A DNA stretch of 6,269 nucleotides from Chloroflexia bacterium (lineage in GTDB: Bacteria > Chloroflexota > Chloroflexia > Thermomicrobiales > JALYUS01), in contig JAICIL010000272.1 in the NCBI GenBank assembly GCA_025924435.1, positions 1 through 6,269 on the forward strand. Direction: 5' to 3'. Each line of letters begins with the position of its first letter. Positions within the stretch are counted from its first letter, which is position 1. Below, in pieces: positions 5,887 through 6,269 of the stretch. The notes under the pieces are model-generated. The model did no database searches. It saw nothing but the letters and a program-made list of their open reading frames with translations, and was not told the origin of the DNA. The position numbers and the translations under genes are program-made.

Positions 5887-5894
5887 CTCCTTCC
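5887..5894 (-). promoter_or_regulatory. Strong ribosome binding site of the small minus-strand gene
   Basis: The minus strand reads GGAAGGAG, then six bases, then ATG at 5880. This is one of the best Shine-Dalgarno matches in the window and decides the start among several in-frame options upstream. Confidence 0.8.
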
Positions 5895-5922
5895 GGCGGC
5901 GCAGCGCGCGCAAGCCGCTCGG

Positions 5923-5928
5923 AGTATA
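5923..5928 (-). promoter_or_regulatory. Possible -10 element of the small minus-strand gene
   Basis: The minus strand reads TATACT about 43 bases before the ATG, a plausible distance for a leader with a ribosome site. No good -35 hexamer is found at 16-18 bp, where the heptad repeat lies, so the call is weak. Confidence 0.35.
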
Positions 5929-5938
5929 GCATAGGGAA

Positions 5939-5959
5939 GGACTGAGGACCGAGGACTGA
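5939..5959. repeat. Short heptad tandem repeat (GGACYGA x3)
   Basis: GGACTGA, GGACCGA and GGACTGA follow each other directly, and the series decays into GGGCAGG. The string GGACTGAGG recurs near 6151, on the other side of the inverted element at 5986-6134, which suggests both belong to one repeat-rich intergenic unit. Confidence 0.6.
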
Positions 5960-5985
5960 GGGCAGGGCGTATTGATTGTCGTCAT

Positions 5986-6134
5986 TCGGGGAACCCTAAC
6001 CCCCCAACCCCCTTCCCGCGTCGGGAAGGGGGAGTGGGCATCCGGGAGATCGGGGCGTCCAGACAAAGGGCAGGGCACTGCGAAGCGTCACCCCTTCCCT
6101 CGGAGGGAAGGGGCAGGGGGATAGGATTCCCCGA
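5986..6134. repeat. Inverted-repeat element with two internal hairpins (CCCTAACCCCC/CCCTTCCC family)
   Basis: The ends are inverted repeats: TCGGGGAACCCTAACCCCC at 5986-6004 matches the reverse complement of 6116-6134 at 17 of 19 positions. Inside each end sits a perfect hairpin: 6008-6018 with 6022-6032 (11 bp, 3-base loop) and 6091-6100 with 6104-6113 (10 bp, 3-base loop). The two halves are therefore mirror-image units, again a REPIN-like doublet, of about 149 bp. Repeats of this style are, from memory, common in Chloroflexota intergenic DNA. It encodes nothing. Confidence 0.75.
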
Positions 6135-6189
6135 CAATGAGTAAGCCCTGGGACTGAGGGACAACCTCACCCCGGCGATTTTTCCCGCG

Positions 6190-6218
6190 TTGACGGGCAA
6201 AATGCGCCGCCGTATACT
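6190..6218 (+). promoter_or_regulatory. Sigma-70-type promoter pointing off the right edge
   Basis: TTGACG (6190-6195, five of six consensus) and TATACT (6213-6218, five of six) are separated by exactly 17 bp. This is the best promoter in the window and shares its -10 hexamer with the tRNA-Arg promoter. A small hairpin, CCCG-CGTTGA-CGGG at 6184-6197, overlaps the -35 and could be incidental. Transcription would begin near 6225. The transcript's identity is not visible. Confidence 0.6.
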
Positions 6219-6269
6219 TTCGATTGGGGCGCGGGGCGCCGCCGATTGCGTTGTCTCCACGGGGTGGCC

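Larger units (their letters stand above)
5881..6269. other. Gene-free right end of the window
   Basis: No reading frame here has a supportable start and protein-like composition. The region holds the leader of the small minus-strand gene, a heptad tandem repeat (5939-5959), a hairpin-rich inverted element (5986-6134) and a plus-strand promoter (6190-6218). From 6219 to the edge I see no ribosome site followed by an open frame and no closed tRNA, so the promoter's product lies mostly beyond the window. Confidence 0.6.

Noticed and set aside
5881..6078. N-terminal extension of the small minus-strand gene
   Set aside because: The extension translates the hairpin element and heptad repeat, and a strong ribosome site lies directly before ATG 5880.
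5939..6134. CRISPR array
   Set aside because: Repeats here are either heptads in direct tandem or inverted hairpins; there are no regularly spaced identical repeats with unique spacers.
5982..6260. Minus-strand open frame (92 codons) at the right end
   Set aside because: It runs through both hairpins of the repeat element (PLPLPSEGRG-like translation) and has no ribosome site.

Overview
This is a high-GC bacterial window, probably the end of a contig, with four protein genes on the plus strand, one tRNA gene between the first and second of them, and one small gene on the minus strand. The protein families are widespread. The best taxonomic hint is the intergenic DNA: short palindromic families, including one built on CCCTAACCCCC plus a CCCTTCCC hairpin, which resemble repeats I associate with Chloroflexota genomes. 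The TTG start, strong GGAGG ribosome sites and high GC fit that placement, but it is inference (moderate to low confidence).

Layout. Bases 1-1890 hold the 3' part of a gene for a large exported or surface protein. It has a Pro/Gly/Ala-rich low-complexity stalk followed by four HYDIN/choice-of-anchor-D type Ig-like repeats, each with four conserved cysteines. Its first ~120 bases are almost pure G and C runs and are probably unreliable. Bases 1891-2166 are intergenic and carry an inverted pair of palindromic repeats and a tRNA promoter. A complete tRNA-Arg(CCU) gene with encoded CCA (2167-2242) is followed 47 bases later by hpf, the long-form ribosome hibernation promoting factor (2290-2847), with no visible promoter of its own. 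After 80 bases comes a CelD/FemAB-like GNAT acetyltransferase with a TTG start (2928-4076). It overlaps by four bases a GT4 glycosyltransferase resembling MshA and sucrose-phosphate synthases (4073-5386). These two are translationally coupled and probably act in one glycan, glycolipid or small-thiol pathway.

From 5387 to 5532 a second palindromic repeat cluster separates the glycosyltransferase from a convergent small gene of unknown function (5533-5880, minus strand). Bases 5881-6269 have no supportable gene. They hold that gene's ribosome site and possible promoter, a heptad tandem repeat, a third inverted-repeat element (5986-6134) and a good sigma-70-type promoter (TTGACG, 17 bp, TATACT) that points off the right edge.

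I see no CRISPR array, transposase, phage gene or toxin/defence module. The most distinctive signal is that three sequence-unrelated palindromic elements of about 110-150 bp, all built as inverted doublets like REPINs, occupy gene-free gaps. One of them seems to have contributed the stop codon and last residues of the neighbouring small gene.
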